This document shows positions 36,165 to 46,268 of a stretch of DNA of 64,000 bases, piece by piece. A program made the position numbers and the translations under genes. The notes under the pieces were generated by a model. The model saw nothing but the letters and a program-made list of their open reading frames with translations, was not told the DNA's origin and made no database searches. This stretch comes from Nitrospirales bacterium (lineage in GTDB: Bacteria; Nitrospirota; Nitrospiria; Nitrospirales; UBA8639): positions 171,291-235,290 of the forward strand of contig JAJDBM010000047.1 of assembly GCA_029261355.1 (NCBI GenBank). Direction: 5' to 3'. Each line of letters starts with the position of its first letter. Position 1 is the stretch's first letter.

Positions 36165-37106
36165 TTACGGAGTCGCATTCGCAATGTGTTGAATTAACTT
36201 CTGTCGAAGAACTTTGGGATCGAACTTTGTCACAAAATCAGTCACCCCAACCGACTTACCTTTTTCAATATTACAACTTCCCGACAATGAAGAATGCATC
36301 AGAATAGGGAGCTTGGCAAAACGCGCATCTTCGCGAAGATGTTTCGTAAGAGAAAATCCATCCATTTCAGGCATTTCAATATCAGTCAATAAACCATCAA
36401 TATATGTTGACAGTGGCTGACCTGTACTTTCTGAATCTTGAGCATAAAATCGTAAGCGTTTAAGCGCCTCTTTCCCTGTACACGTTTCCTCCCATATCAC
36501 CCCTAACCGATCAAGAGTCTTGGCGATTTGCTTTCGCGCGACGATGGAATCATCGGCAATGAGCATTCGTTTCCCTGCTAGACCGGCATACGGATCAATA
36601 CCGACAAATGTTTCTTCATCAGATTTGGGATGCAATTCAGCTAAGACTTTCTCAACATCAAGAATCAACACCATACGGCCATCATCGAGTTTCGTGACGG
36701 CTGTCACGGAACCTTGTCGGCTCGATTGAACCATAGGGGGTGGGATATGAATTCGCTCCCAAGACATCCGAATAATTCGATCGACACCTGAGACTAAGAA
36801 GCCCTGTTTTCTTTCGTTATATTCCGTAATAATCAATTTCGCGCCATCATGATTCACTGGCCCTAATCCAATTGATTGCTTCAAGTCCACAAGTGCAATA
36901 TTTTCACCTCGGAGATTCACAATGCCAAGAACCCGTGGATCTGAGTCTGGAATTATCGTCACCGGAGGAAGTTTCATCACTTCGCGAATCTTGAATACAT
37001 TAAGTCCATAGATCTCTTCGGTTCCAAGATGGAACATGAGTAATTCCATCTTGTTGGCGCCGGCTAATCCGGTCCGTTGATCTATTTCTGTCATCAAATT
37101 CGACAT
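36165..37106 (-). CDS. cheV: Chemotaxis protein CheV (CheW-receiver fusion)
   Basis: A 313-residue CheV: a CheW domain (about 15-155; FHLGTEEIYGLNVFKIREVMK and GIVNLRGENIALVD) then a receiver with MLIADDSIVARKQ, phosphoacceptor Asp in LLTDIEMPEMDG and Lys in FVTKFD. CheV couples receptors like CheW and can be phosphorylated by CheA for adaptation or phosphate drainage. The ATG has AAGGGAG eight bases upstream; an in-frame TTG two codons earlier was not used. It is next to cheA in the same direction. Confidence 0.93.
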   Translation of the reverse strand: MSNLMTEIDQRTGLAGANKMELLMFHLGTEEIYGLNVFKIREVMKLPPVTIIPDSDPRVLGIVNLRGENIALVDLKQSIGLGPVNHDGAKLIITEYNERKQGFLVSGVDRIIRMSWERIHIPPPMVQSSRQGSVTAVTKLDDGRMVLILDVEKVLAELHPKSDEETFVGIDPYAGLAGKRMLIADDSIVARKQIAKTLDRLGVIWEETCTGKEALKRLRFYAQDSESTGQPLSTYIDGLLTDIEMPEMDGFSLTKHLREDARFAKLPILMHSSLSGSCNIEKGKSVGVTDFVTKFDPKVLRQKLIQHIANATP

Positions 37107-37231
37107 CGTCAATACTCCCTTAAAAGCCAGAAATGAAAAATGGAAATGATAGATCAGACAATTATCTGCTACCGCTTCGATTCCCGTGCTTTTCTTTACT
37201 TACTACGTTTCACGTTGCACCTCACTCTGAA

Positions 37232-39139
37232 CTATCCCATCATAGCCATCGAGGCTCCCCGTACCTCTGCGACAAGATCAGCCATATCCAATATCAGAAC
37301 AACTTTTCCGTCACCGGTAATAGTCGCTCCTGCCACACCAGTTACCTCGGCAAGGAAATCCCCAAGTGACTTGATCACAACTTCTTCTTGTGCCTTGAGA
37401 CGATCGACGACAACTCCAAAATGACGTTCCCCAATTGCCACAACGACGACATAACATTCTTCCATTGAGGAATTGACAGGTATTTGAAATTTGTCTGAAA
37501 GATGAAGAAGAGGAAGAATACGTTCCCGAAGATTTAATACGGCTTGTCCATTAATTGTTTTGATGTCTTCTTTTTTCACTTTGACGGCTTCCACGACTGA
37601 AGCCAATGGAATGGCAAAAGTGCAGCATTCAACTTCCACCATTAAGGCTTGAATAATGGCAACCGTCAATGGCAACTTAATGGTGACACGGCTACCATGC
37701 CCAGGCTCAGAATCTAACTCAATACTTCCGTTCATACGGCTAATATTCGTCCGAACCACATCCATTCCAACGCCACGTCCAGATAAATCACTGACGACAT
37801 CAGCCGTGCTAAAACCCGGCAAGAAAATGAGGTTCATCATTTCTCGAGGACCCATCGTTGCCAAATCTGATTCACTCACCAACCCTTTTTCAAGCGCCTT
37901 GGCCTTAATCTTCTCAACTTGTAGTCCACGTCCATCATCTTCAATGCGAATGACAATACTATTGCCTTCTTGTGAAGCGGTCAGTCGAACATACCCCTCC
38001 ACCCCTTTGCCACTCTTCTGTCTCTCTTCAACGGTTTCTAAGCCATGATCCATAGAGTTTCTGACTAAATGTACGAGTGGATCACCAAGTTCATCGGCTA
38101 CAGATTTGTCGACTTCTGTATCTTCTCCAAGTAGATCCAAACGTACTTGCTTCCCAAGTTTGTTCGACACATCACGAACGAGCCGAGGAAACTTGGCAAA
38201 AACTTTTCGGATAGGTACCATACGTGTCTTCATGACCGCGAGTTGAAGATCGGAGGTCACAAGATTCAGCTGTGCTAACGTAACTCCTAATTCACGAACG
38301 TGAGGTTCATTTTCATATTGCTCTTCGAGCCCAAATCCCAGCTTCATCAGACGATTTCGTCCCAAAACCAATTCCCCGACCAAATTCATGACATGATCCA
38401 ACCGACGTGTTTCGACTCGTACTGTTTGGTCTTCTTCTTTCCCTAACCCAGTCTTCGTAGAAGCAGGCTTCGCGGCTTGCATCGTTCGACTTGCGGCATC
38501 TTTCATTTTACCAAGCATAGATGAGAGATCATTTTGTGATTCTGCTTCTGGAGAATCAGGAACAGTTGCCTCCTCGACGGGAATTGTCTCAGTGACAATC
38601 GTCTCAACAGGAGTGGACTCATCTAATGTGGATAGATTCGTATCATCCACGACATCAGAGGGAGAAGGATCATTAGGTTTTTCACTGACTTCTGCCTCCT
38701 GTGTGTCAGGAGCGGCTTCGACTGCCTGGCCACCAGCGCCTAAAACATCCGCACTTTCCATCGTTAATGTGAGCTTCGTGACAATAGCACTCGTTTCAAC
38801 GTGGGTATCTTCTCCCGTATCTCGTATATCTTCTTGTAATAGCTTGACCGCATCAACAGCTTCAAGAATGATGTCAATGATGAATGGAGAGACAGACATT
38901 TCTCCTTGACGAAGTTTGTTCAGCAGACTCTCGCCCTGATGAGCTACTTCAACTAAATTCGTAAATCCAAGAAATCCCGCAGACCCTTTCATGCTATGCA
39001 TCGCCCGAAAAATTTCATTTAACAGTTCAGCATTATTGGGATCGGACTCCAACTGGACGAAATGCTGATCGAGCGCTTCCAACATTTCTGTGCCTTCAGC
39101 CAGAAAATCATTTAAAATTTCTTTCATCTCATCATTCAT
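37232..39139 (-). CDS. cheA: Chemotaxis histidine kinase CheA (set 1)
   Basis: A 635-residue CheA. The Hpt domain has phospho-His48 (RAMHSMKGSAGFLG); a long acidic linker (about 115-235) contains repeated Glu/Pro/Val and probably holds no P2 domain; then the dimerisation domain, an HATPase with LVRNSMDHGLE and DDGRGL boxes, and a C-terminal CheW-like regulatory domain. The ATG has GGAG six bases upstream; longer frames lack this. CheA feeds CheY, CheB and CheV. It lies between cheV and cheZ. Confidence 0.95.
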   Translation of the reverse strand: MNDEMKEILNDFLAEGTEMLEALDQHFVQLESDPNNAELLNEIFRAMHSMKGSAGFLGFTNLVEVAHQGESLLNKLRQGEMSVSPFIIDIILEAVDAVKLLQEDIRDTGEDTHVETSAIVTKLTLTMESADVLGAGGQAVEAAPDTQEAEVSEKPNDPSPSDVVDDTNLSTLDESTPVETIVTETIPVEEATVPDSPEAESQNDLSSMLGKMKDAASRTMQAAKPASTKTGLGKEEDQTVRVETRRLDHVMNLVGELVLGRNRLMKLGFGLEEQYENEPHVRELGVTLAQLNLVTSDLQLAVMKTRMVPIRKVFAKFPRLVRDVSNKLGKQVRLDLLGEDTEVDKSVADELGDPLVHLVRNSMDHGLETVEERQKSGKGVEGYVRLTASQEGNSIVIRIEDDGRGLQVEKIKAKALEKGLVSESDLATMGPREMMNLIFLPGFSTADVVSDLSGRGVGMDVVRTNISRMNGSIELDSEPGHGSRVTIKLPLTVAIIQALMVEVECCTFAIPLASVVEAVKVKKEDIKTINGQAVLNLRERILPLLHLSDKFQIPVNSSMEECYVVVVAIGERHFGVVVDRLKAQEEVVIKSLGDFLAEVTGVAGATITGDGKVVLILDMADLVAEVRGASMAMMG

Positions 39140-39249
39140 GAAGGACTCCGTCTGGTCTAGAGAAAAGGGAGTATGAAAGGTACAGGTCAACAGACATGAA
39201 GAGTAATGTGGTATAGGACAGACTCATCACTTTGACCTTTTCAGTACAG

Positions 39250-39867
39250 TTAATTAAATCCGAATTCTGAAAGAATGTCGTCGACAAGATCTTGCTTAAT
39301 CGCCGTATTCTTTGATGCTTCAAGCTCTTTCAACATTTCATAGCCACGCCCCTCCTTCTTGGCTTGCACGTTCTTCTTTTGCAAACCAAAAACGATGACT
39401 AATTTTAAGAGTTTATGCTGGACCTCATCCAGTACGGTAACGAGTTTGGCCACGCGTTGAGCCACGATATCTTGATACCCTAGGGCTACGGTCATGTTAG
39501 TGATACGTGTTTCATCCGCATCCACGAGCTTGACGATCATGCTGATTTGGGACGCAAGCTCATCACCTGACATCGTGGACATATTGTTCAAGAGTGCTTT
39601 GATCTGCTTATGATTGTCAGTCATCTCTTCCGTCAGCGACATCACTTGGTGTGTCCCCTCTTCAGTGATTTTCGCTAACTCTGCTAAATGAGCTATGGCA
39701 TCGGGCAATTGGTCAGATGTCGAGGCCACAGGACCTTCCATTTCACCAATTGCCTGACTCATCATCTCCACATATTTGGTAAGCTCTTCCACTTGATCAG
39801 CAATTACCTGATCCGACTCTTCGACAACCGGCTTATCAGACTCTTCATAGCTTCGATCGATCAACAT
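39250..39867 (-). CDS. cheZ: CheY-P phosphatase CheZ
   Basis: A 205-residue helical CheZ. The active segment is YQDIVAQRV with Asp133 and Gln137 (QDxxxQ), and the C-terminal tail VDDILSEFGFN matches the CheY-binding peptide of CheZ (acidic residues then a Gly-Phe end). CheZ speeds dephosphorylation of CheY-P. It is common in Proteobacteria but less frequent elsewhere, and here coexists with a CheX-like phosphatase in set 2. It is next to cheY in the same direction. Confidence 0.87.
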   Translation of the reverse strand: MLIDRSYEESDKPVVEESDQVIADQVEELTKYVEMMSQAIGEMEGPVASTSDQLPDAIAHLAELAKITEEGTHQVMSLTEEMTDNHKQIKALLNNMSTMSGDELASQISMIVKLVDADETRITNMTVALGYQDIVAQRVAKLVTVLDEVQHKLLKLVIVFGLQKKNVQAKKEGRGYEMLKELEASKNTAIKQDLVDDILSEFGFN

Positions 39868-39927
39868 TCAGCTCTCCTTTATTCACGAAGACAGCAACAA
39901 TTGGCAGAGGGAGTCAGTCTGTCAACT

Positions 39928-40311
39928 TTATTTTTTAGCGAATATTTTCTCGAGTTTCTCTTGAAGTGCTTCTGCGGTGAATGGCTTGACCACATAGTTA
40001 CTCACCCCAGCTTGCACGGCCTCGATAATATTTTCTTTTTGAGCTTCTGCCGTGACCATGAGAAAGGGAAGCGCCTTCAGGTCTGCATCGGCACGCACAT
40101 TTCGAAGAAGTTCAATGCCTGGCATAACGGGCATGTTCCAATCAGAGACGACAAGACCAAATCCTCCAACCTTTAATTTGGTGAGGGCATCTTGACCATT
40201 TTCAGCCTCGGAGATATCTGAATATCCCAGCTGCTTAAGCACAGTTTTCACAATACGACGCATTGTTGACATATCATCGACCACTAACACCTTTAAACTT
40301 GTGTCCAACAT
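39928..40311 (-). CDS. cheY: Chemotaxis response regulator CheY (set 1)
   Basis: A 127-residue stand-alone receiver with acidic pair in [10 protein letters not shown], phosphoacceptor Asp57 (VVSDWNMP), Thr87 and Lys109 (YVVKPF). The [14 protein letters not shown] and [12 protein letters not shown] sequences are typical for motor-binding CheY. Between cheZ and the cheR gene in the same direction. CheY-P binds FliM to change motor rotation. Confidence 0.95.
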   Translation of the reverse strand: MLDTSLKVLVVDDMSTMRRIVKTVLKQLGYSDISEAENGQDALTKLKVGGFGLVVSDWNMPVMPGIELLRNVRADADLKALPFLMVTAEAQKENIIEAVQAGVSNYVVKPFTAEALQEKLEKIFAKK

Positions 40312-40612
40312 GGCTTGTAACCTCCTTCGTTAACTCCAGCCCCCAACCCATCCGTCATAACATAATAAATTTGACCCATGTCTGGACCAACTCATTGTTA
40401 TGCGGCATCTCTTTCTTGAAACATTCATGATGTATAAAAAGAACAATAGTCCCTCATACTGTCTGTTCGGTAAACCTGATACAAATCCTAATACCTTAAG
40501 AGCACTCACATACAAAATATAACCATACTGTTGAAAATTGAAGCATGAGAGACCCCAATCACCCATGTAGAACCAGAGGTTCATGCACCTCAACAGATTT
40601 CCGGTTCAATGA
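40312..40612. other. 301-base gap between cheY and cheR: no gene seen
   Basis: I see no supported gene, hairpin, or clear sigma-28/sigma-54 site here. It probably holds the cheY promoter. An 87-codon minus-strand frame is Cys/Trp/Tyr/Met-rich with no ribosome binding site and was rejected. Confidence 0.5.
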
Positions 40613-41461
40613 CTACGAGGCGAATGACATCTCCTCTTTGTAGTACACCATCGTTCGGTCCCACCGTATTGGACGAAACTCATTCTTTACCTGAGAAAGT
40701 GTCTCGGAAAACCCAATCATGAATGCGCTATTGGCTCGAAGGGCATGATGAAACCCAGAGATGATTTGCCTTCGTCCCGGCGCATCAAAATAGATCAACA
40801 CGTTGCGACATAGCAGAAGATCAACATCTTGCATTGTTCGCATCTGCCTTGAATCAAAGAGATTCAACTTAGAGAATGTCACTCGCTGTTTAATAGTATT
40901 ACGCACTTCATAGTGCCCATCGGATACTGTAAAGTATTTCTTAAGCAATGGGGCAGGGATATTCCGAATAGCATAATCGTCATACTGACCAATCCTTGCC
41001 TTTCTTAGGACTTCTTCATTAATATCAGTACCTATAATATCGATCTGCCAATCCCTGCAATCTGGAACATACTCCTCAAGCATGATGGCCAAGGTATAGG
41101 CTTCCTCCCCGGTTGAACAACCTGCACTCCAAATTCGAAGTGATTGACGATATTGTCCAAATTTCAACAATTCCGGAATAACATACAAACGCAAACAATC
41201 AATTTGGACTTGATCCCGGAAGAAAAATGTCTCATTCGTCGTGAGGCAATTGGCCAGCTCAACCTGTTCCTGTATTCGTTTAGCATCAAACTGTAGATAC
41301 AAGAAATAGTCTTCGAATGAATCACATTGAACAGCCGCTAATCTGGTGTTTAAAGAATTTTCAAGTAAATACTTTTTATTCACTGGAAAATAGAGACCAA
41401 GGGATGAATAGATAAAGTGTTGAAACTTCTCATACATCACTGATGAAAGTATCATCTTCAT
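40613..41461 (-). CDS. cheR: Chemotaxis protein methyltransferase CheR (first copy)
   Basis: A 282-residue CheR. The N-terminal helical domain precedes LTTNETFFFRD, the SAM loop is IWSAGCSTGEEAYTLA and the C-terminal part has LLCRNVLIYFD. It methylates receptor glutamates for adaptation. This copy is the most upstream gene of set 1, separated from cheY by the gap and from the HTH gene by a terminator. It is similar in length to the other two CheR copies, but their flanking segments differ. Confidence 0.93.
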   Translation of the reverse strand: MKMILSSVMYEKFQHFIYSSLGLYFPVNKKYLLENSLNTRLAAVQCDSFEDYFLYLQFDAKRIQEQVELANCLTTNETFFFRDQVQIDCLRLYVIPELLKFGQYRQSLRIWSAGCSTGEEAYTLAIMLEEYVPDCRDWQIDIIGTDINEEVLRKARIGQYDDYAIRNIPAPLLKKYFTVSDGHYEVRNTIKQRVTFSKLNLFDSRQMRTMQDVDLLLCRNVLIYFDAPGRRQIISGFHHALRANSAFMIGFSETLSQVKNEFRPIRWDRTMVYYKEEMSFAS

Positions 41462-41602
41462 TCCATTGCTCCTACCATGCTAAGGATTACCAATCTCTAC
41501 CCACACCACCAATCCTTGCCTATTGAAATCTTATGGACGATGAGCGGGATAGGCATGCACGATCCTCACCCATACCAATCGATAGCCATCTGTTCAATAA
41601 AT

Positions 41603-41625
41603 AAGTGGGGGCAGAGCCCCCACTT
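41603..41625 (-). terminator. Rho-independent terminator after the HTH gene
   Basis: A perfect 10-base stem AAGTGGGGGC/GCCCCCACTT with a 3-base loop (AGA on the plus strand). On the minus strand it is followed by TTATTTATTG, a moderately U-rich run. It lies about 105 bases after the stop of the HTH gene and should end its transcript before cheR. Confidence 0.8.
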
Positions 41626-41730
41626 CAATCGATTATAAAGACACGAATACAGAAGGAAAGGCCACACAAATACTGAGTGGAAATAACGTGGAGCAGAACA
41701 TGGGAGAGGACATGCGGACAGTCATGTTCA

Positions 41731-41955
41731 CTAGTTCAAACTGAACCGCTCATGCGAACCGTTTTGATGCCCAGCACCAACAGGCTCTTCAATCCCAGCA
41801 TTTTGAACCCAGGCTTCAATTTCTTCTTTGACAAAACGCCAGTGCTTACCAACCTTGTGACCAGGAAGTCGTCGTTCGCGGGCCAATTTATAGATAGTAG
41901 ATTTTGGAACTTTTAAAAAAGTGGATACTTCATGTAATGTAAGCAAGTCATTCAT
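41731..41955 (-). CDS. Excisionase/MerR-type helix-turn-helix DNA-binding protein
   Basis: A 74-residue protein: LLTLHEVSTFLKVPKSTIYKLARERRLPGHKVGKHWRF-type sequence is the excisionase/AlpA-like winged HTH (HTH_17). No integrase or phage gene is near, so it is more likely a small transcription factor than an excisionase. It is framed by a sigma-28-like promoter and a strong terminator, so it is probably a single-gene unit co-controlled with motility. The target is unknown. Confidence 0.85.
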   Translation of the reverse strand: MNDLLTLHEVSTFLKVPKSTIYKLARERRLPGHKVGKHWRFVKEEIEAWVQNAGIEEPVGAGHQNGSHERFSLN

Positions 41956-41992
41956 ACTGGCACCTCGTTCCCTAAGATTGTTAATGCTTTCC

Positions 41993-42020
41993 GTATCGGA
42001 GTGGTAGTTCCTAAACTTGA
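41993..42020 (-). promoter_or_regulatory. Sigma-28-like promoter of the HTH gene (candidate)
   Basis: On the minus strand TCAAGTTT (7 of 8 to TAAAGTTT), 12 bases, and TCCGATAC (6 of 8 to GCCGATAA). The spacer is one base longer than the consensus. The -10 box ends about 38 bases before the HTH ATG. Confidence 0.45.
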
Positions 42021-42060
42021 GCGCGTGTAGGATAAAATACGGAATAATTACATGAATTTA

Positions 42061-42978
42061 TTACTGGACAATCTTATGCGTGAGCGTCAGGGCCACTTCA
42101 TTGCCATTTCCGAAGTAACTGAGATTCGGAATAAGAGTCCGAACGAGGAAAATCCCTCTCCCTGATCCAATCATTGTCAGCAACTGATTGGCATCTCTGC
42201 CAAGCATCGCCTGCCAATCAAATCCCTGACCTTCATCAATGATCCGAAATTCAACGACTCCTCTCGTCAGATCATGCGAGTAGGAGAGTCTGACGCGACG
42301 ATGTCGATATTCAGGCATTTTTCGGCGCTCGTGCAATAGCTGATCATAGGTGTCCTCCATTAATGCATGATTCTTTTCATCTGAGGTAATATGCAAATTC
42401 CCATGCTCGATAGCATTCATAAGCAGTTCCTGTAAAGCCACACGTAGACCCAACACATGACTATCGGACAAACAGCCAGGGAAGGACCGGAGAACAAAAT
42501 TCACCACACTTCCGAGTCTTTCTGGTAAATTATCAATAACCAAGGTGCAACGAACATCGTCAACAACAGACACCACGCATTCGTCAGCCCATTTATCACG
42601 ATGAAGCGAACAGGCACGATCAACAGCCTGACGCAAGTCACTCAACTGAAAAGGCTTGACAAGATAGTCAGATGCTCCGGCCTTGAGAGCAGCAACGGCA
42701 GCCTCCTCACTCCCAAACCCGGTCACAACAATAACCGGACATGAGGGCCGCGTGGCTTTAATACGAGCAGTGAGCGTGAGACCATCTCGATGTGGCATTC
42801 GTACATCTGTCACAACAATATCAGGTTTTTCTTCTTCAAATTTTTGCCACGCCTCATCTCCATCTTTTGCTGTAATCACTGAATAGTCCAAAATACGAAT
42901 GGCTTCAGCCATTGCATCCAAGATGGATGGCTCATCATCAACAATGAGAACTCGCTCTGGACTATACAATGTTTTCAC
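42061..42978 (-). CDS. Response regulator with RsbW-like anti-sigma kinase domain
   Basis: A 305-residue protein: an N-terminal receiver (Asp58 in VVTDVRMPHRDG, lysine in YLVKPF) and a C-terminal HATPase_c_2 domain with the N-box ALQELLMNAIEHGN and GxG boxes (DEGQGFDW, GSGRGIFL). This is the layout of phospho-regulated anti-sigma/serine kinases in partner-switching, which phosphorylate STAS proteins. The start GTG has AGGGAG six bases upstream. It directly follows the hybrid kinase gene (38-base gap), its likely partner. A STAS protein is encoded nearby. Confidence 0.87.
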   Translation of the reverse strand: MKTLYSPERVLIVDDEPSILDAMAEAIRILDYSVITAKDGDEAWQKFEEEKPDIVVTDVRMPHRDGLTLTARIKATRPSCPVIVVTGFGSEEAAVAALKAGASDYLVKPFQLSDLRQAVDRACSLHRDKWADECVVSVVDDVRCTLVIDNLPERLGSVVNFVLRSFPGCLSDSHVLGLRVALQELLMNAIEHGNLHITSDEKNHALMEDTYDQLLHERRKMPEYRHRRVRLSYSHDLTRGVVEFRIIDEGQGFDWQAMLGRDANQLLTMIGSGRGIFLVRTLIPNLSYFGNGNEVALTLTHKIVQ

Positions 42979-43015
42979 TAATGTCTCCCTAACCTGAGTA
43001 GGCCTCTTGTATTCT

Positions 43016-46000
43016 TCACGATGAAACTGACGTGGGAGATTTGTCACAAGAAGAAGGCTCACCTTGCGTCACAATGGCATGGAGCGCAGGAATCAATTCT
43101 GTAAATTTTCCCTCTAATTCTAGATATGCCGCCTGCAAACCTTCAGAGTCTTGATCTTCTACAGCAGATAACTTTTCCAGACGTGCCGCCACCGCCGCAG
43201 CGTCTACGGCATGAAGCGTCCCCAGGGTCCCTTTTAATTGATGAGCCTGTTTCTCTAATACGTTCCGATCATTATCATGAAAGGCCACGTGGAGCTGCTT
43301 CATAAGATTAGGAGCCGTATTTAAAAAAATTTGAATAAGAGTACAGAGAAGACCCCAATCTCCTTCGACCTGACGTAACGCTTTGCCCACATCATATACA
43401 ACCTGTGCATGACCATGGTGGGGCAAAACATTCGAAGAAACAGTTACCGAGTGGATCGAGCTTGTCGCATGCGGAACATCAGTCCCCGACGTGGCAATCG
43501 CCGAGACCGTCTCTGTCCGACCTTGAAGGCACAACGTAGGCACCCATTTTTTAAGAATTTCCACAAGCTGATGCGCACGAATGGGTTTCGACATGTAGTC
43601 ACTCATACCTGCGGCAAAACATTCGTCTCGATCCGCATTCATCGCATTGGCTGTCATGCCGATGACTGGAATGGGCCGCAGGACTCCTTGCTCATCACTC
43701 ATTGTTCGTGAGTAACATTCAACTTCACGCATGCGAATAGCACGCGTGGCCTCCAATCCATCCATTTCCGGCATTTGCCAGTCCATGAGAATGACATCAT
43801 ATGTCTCCACGGCACTTTTCTGCACAGCCTCCAGACCATTTCCAACCAACGTGACGTGGCACCCAAGTTTTTCAAGTGTCCAGGACACAACCTTTTGATT
43901 CACGAGATTATCTTCAGCAACAAGAATGGAAGGTCTTCGGCCTTGCGTTGAAACTTCAGGCAACAGCGTAGATGAATGTGCGCGGTCATCAAGAAGAGGG
44001 GCATCCATGAACGGAACCTCATGTGACCGCTCATTGGGATTTTGCATAAAACAGGCAAGGAATTTAGTCTGATGGACAGGTGCAGGTAACAATCGATCAA
44101 CACCATACTGCTTCCATTGTTGTTCCTGCATACGCTGACCAAAATAAACAAGAGTCATTACCGTCACATTCACGAGAAGAGAGTCGGCCTTCACCGTCAT
44201 CACAAAATTTGGTAATCCGTCATCTGAGGTCAGTGAATCAACGACGACGGTCGTGAACGGGTGAGAGGTCCTCGAAGCTTGATGGAGAAGACTGAGAGCT
44301 TCATGAGAATCTGTTACCACTGTCCACATCATGTCGTATTTCTCAAAAAGGCGTGTCATCACTCGTAAGGTTCCTGTTGGACAGCCGATACAGAGGACAT
44401 GTTCATTACGCAGAGTTGAATGATCAAAGTCCTCATGAGGATAATCTCCCTCAAAACCAAATGGAATGTGGCACCAAAACGTTGAGCCGCCACCCTCATT
44501 AGATTCCACTCCCAGTTCCCCATCCATCAGTTCAACAAGTTGCCGAGAAATCGCTAACCCCAACCCCGTCCCTCCATACTTACGCGTCGTGGATGTATCA
44601 GCTTGAGAAAAAGCTTGAAACAACCGTTGCTGTGCCTCGAGAGAAATACCAATACCTGTATCCTTGACTGCGATTCGCAGGCATACTGTAGAGGAGAATG
44701 CGGAACAGTCATCGTGTAATTGTATGTCCGTACCTCCTGTTCTATCTGAGGTCTCTTCGTTCGGGTGTAATGGATCATTCTCCACTCGCGTCACCTCGAT
44801 AAACACTTCACCATGATCAGTAAATTTAATCGCATTGCCAATAAAATTTGTAAGAACCTGCCTCAAGCGATTGGGGTCGCCGTAAAGGGTCTCAGTGATG
44901 TTTGAATCAACGAGTCCAGCTAAATCAAGACCTTTTTTGTGAGCGCGTTCGGCAAAAAGATCCAAGACCTCCTCGATAAGTTCATGGATATTAAAGGAGA
45001 TTACTTCAATCTTAAATTTGCCCGCTTCAATTTTTGAAAAATCAAGAATATCGTTGACGATCGTCAAGAGACCATCAGCAGAAGATTTCACGATCGTGGC
45101 ACATTCAACTTGGTCGGTGGTTAATGGAGTATCCATCAACATTTCAGTCATGCCAATGACACCATTGAGTGGTGTTCGGATTTCATGACTCATGGTTGCT
45201 AAAAACTCAGCTTTCGCTTTTGTCGCAGCTTCAGCCTTCACGAGCGCCGCATCCAGCTCTTTATTTTTAGCTTCTAATTGATCCGCAAATGCCGATAACT
45301 CATCGGCAGCCAACATACGGTCAGAAATATCCATACCAAATCCACGCACAAGCCCTAATTCTGGATGTGGACTAAAGAGCCAGGCATATTGATGTTGCCC
45401 AACATCGACTTCGATATCTCGTTGAATAGAATTTTTATCCAAACATTCACAAATCAACTGTAAGAACCGATTGGGAAAGGCGGCCGAAAAGCCAGAGGAT
45501 CGAATGTCGGCCTCTTGCATGAGACGGGTCATAGCGGCATTCGCATACAAAAGATTACCGGTAGGATCGACCTCAATAATTGGGAATGGACTTTCTTCGG
45601 GAATAGCCGTGAGCTGCTGAGACTCTGCACGTAATTGACTCTCTAAGGTTAAATCTCTAAAGGTCATCATCATCCCTGTTCCACCCACATCAACTAATGA
45701 TGAGCATGAACATTCCACCCACTGCCACTCACCTTGTCGAGTACGTAATTGAACCCGAGGCGCTCCCATCAACATCCCGGTTTGTCCACATCGAGCAATT
45801 GGGCAATACGCGGCTTCGTGCCCTGACTCATGGATCATACAGTCAAATACATCATGAGCTAACCTTCCTAACACTAACGCCTCACTCCACCCAAGCAATC
45901 GTGCACCAGCATGATTCAGACTAAGAATCTCCCCAGAATCATTAAGGAGGCAGACCCCTATCGATAGAGTCTTGAGCATTGCTTGATTGATTGCTTGCAA

Positions 46001-46048
46001 TCTCTGACATTCTTCTTCAAGCTGCAAGGTTTTCAAATCATGATTCAT
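43016..46048 (-). CDS. Multi-domain hybrid sensor histidine kinase (PAS-PAS-HK-REC-Hpt)
   Basis: A 1010-residue soluble kinase (no clear TM). Two PAS domains (about 25-135, 150-245), HisKA with phospho-His288 ([10 protein letters not shown]), an HATPase with GTGLGLAIS, a degenerate receiver-like segment (about 560-680; aspartate in VVVDSL but no lysine partner), an intact receiver (about 700-830; [22 protein letters not shown]) and a C-terminal Hpt ([11 protein letters not shown]). It should relay phosphate internally and then to a separate receiver, probably that of the RsbW-like protein next to it. PAS signals are unknown; the first PAS contains several cysteines. Confidence 0.9.
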   Translation of the reverse strand: MNHDLKTLQLEEECQRLQAINQAMLKTLSIGVCLLNDSGEILSLNHAGARLLGWSEALVLGRLAHDVFDCMIHESGHEAAYCPIARCGQTGMLMGAPRVQLRTRQGEWQWVECSCSSLVDVGGTGMMMTFRDLTLESQLRAESQQLTAIPEESPFPIIEVDPTGNLLYANAAMTRLMQEADIRSSGFSAAFPNRFLQLICECLDKNSIQRDIEVDVGQHQYAWLFSPHPELGLVRGFGMDISDRMLAADELSAFADQLEAKNKELDAALVKAEAATKAKAEFLATMSHEIRTPLNGVIGMTEMLMDTPLTTDQVECATIVKSSADGLLTIVNDILDFSKIEAGKFKIEVISFNIHELIEEVLDLFAERAHKKGLDLAGLVDSNITETLYGDPNRLRQVLTNFIGNAIKFTDHGEVFIEVTRVENDPLHPNEETSDRTGGTDIQLHDDCSAFSSTVCLRIAVKDTGIGISLEAQQRLFQAFSQADTSTTRKYGGTGLGLAISRQLVELMDGELGVESNEGGGSTFWCHIPFGFEGDYPHEDFDHSTLRNEHVLCIGCPTGTLRVMTRLFEKYDMMWTVVTDSHEALSLLHQASRTSHPFTTVVVDSLTSDDGLPNFVMTVKADSLLVNVTVMTLVYFGQRMQEQQWKQYGVDRLLPAPVHQTKFLACFMQNPNERSHEVPFMDAPLLDDRAHSSTLLPEVSTQGRRPSILVAEDNLVNQKVVSWTLEKLGCHVTLVGNGLEAVQKSAVETYDVILMDWQMPEMDGLEATRAIRMREVECYSRTMSDEQGVLRPIPVIGMTANAMNADRDECFAAGMSDYMSKPIRAHQLVEILKKWVPTLCLQGRTETVSAIATSGTDVPHATSSIHSVTVSSNVLPHHGHAQVVYDVGKALRQVEGDWGLLCTLIQIFLNTAPNLMKQLHVAFHDNDRNVLEKQAHQLKGTLGTLHAVDAAAVAARLEKLSAVEDQDSEGLQAAYLELEGKFTELIPALHAIVTQGEPSSCDKSPTSVSS

Positions 46049-46268
46049 AGAAAATCCAGGTTAATCTGTGTCCGAAAATACAGGCTGATATCAGGTTCCA
46101 TCGTGCATGTCACTCACTATAGAACACCTCAAAAACCCATACCATCTCCTGATTGAAGTATCACCCTCGGTGATCATATTCTCAAGTATGCCCCGATACA
46201 TGGCAGTCTTGTACGCGTAGAATCCTTGCACTCACCAAACATCCCCGGTTGCTTGAGGTCCTCTACAT

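Noticed and set aside
40330..40593. 87-codon minus-strand frame in the cheY-cheR gap
   Set aside because: Very rich in Cys, Trp, Tyr and Met, no ribosome binding site, no family features; looks like random sequence.
41731..41955. Excisionase-like protein as evidence of a prophage or integrative element
   Set aside because: No integrase, tRNA, att-like repeats or phage genes were seen; the flanks are ordinary chemotaxis genes.
46160..46174. ATCACC/GGTGAT hairpin after the HD-GYP gene
   Set aside because: Only six base pairs and no T-run; too weak to call a terminator.
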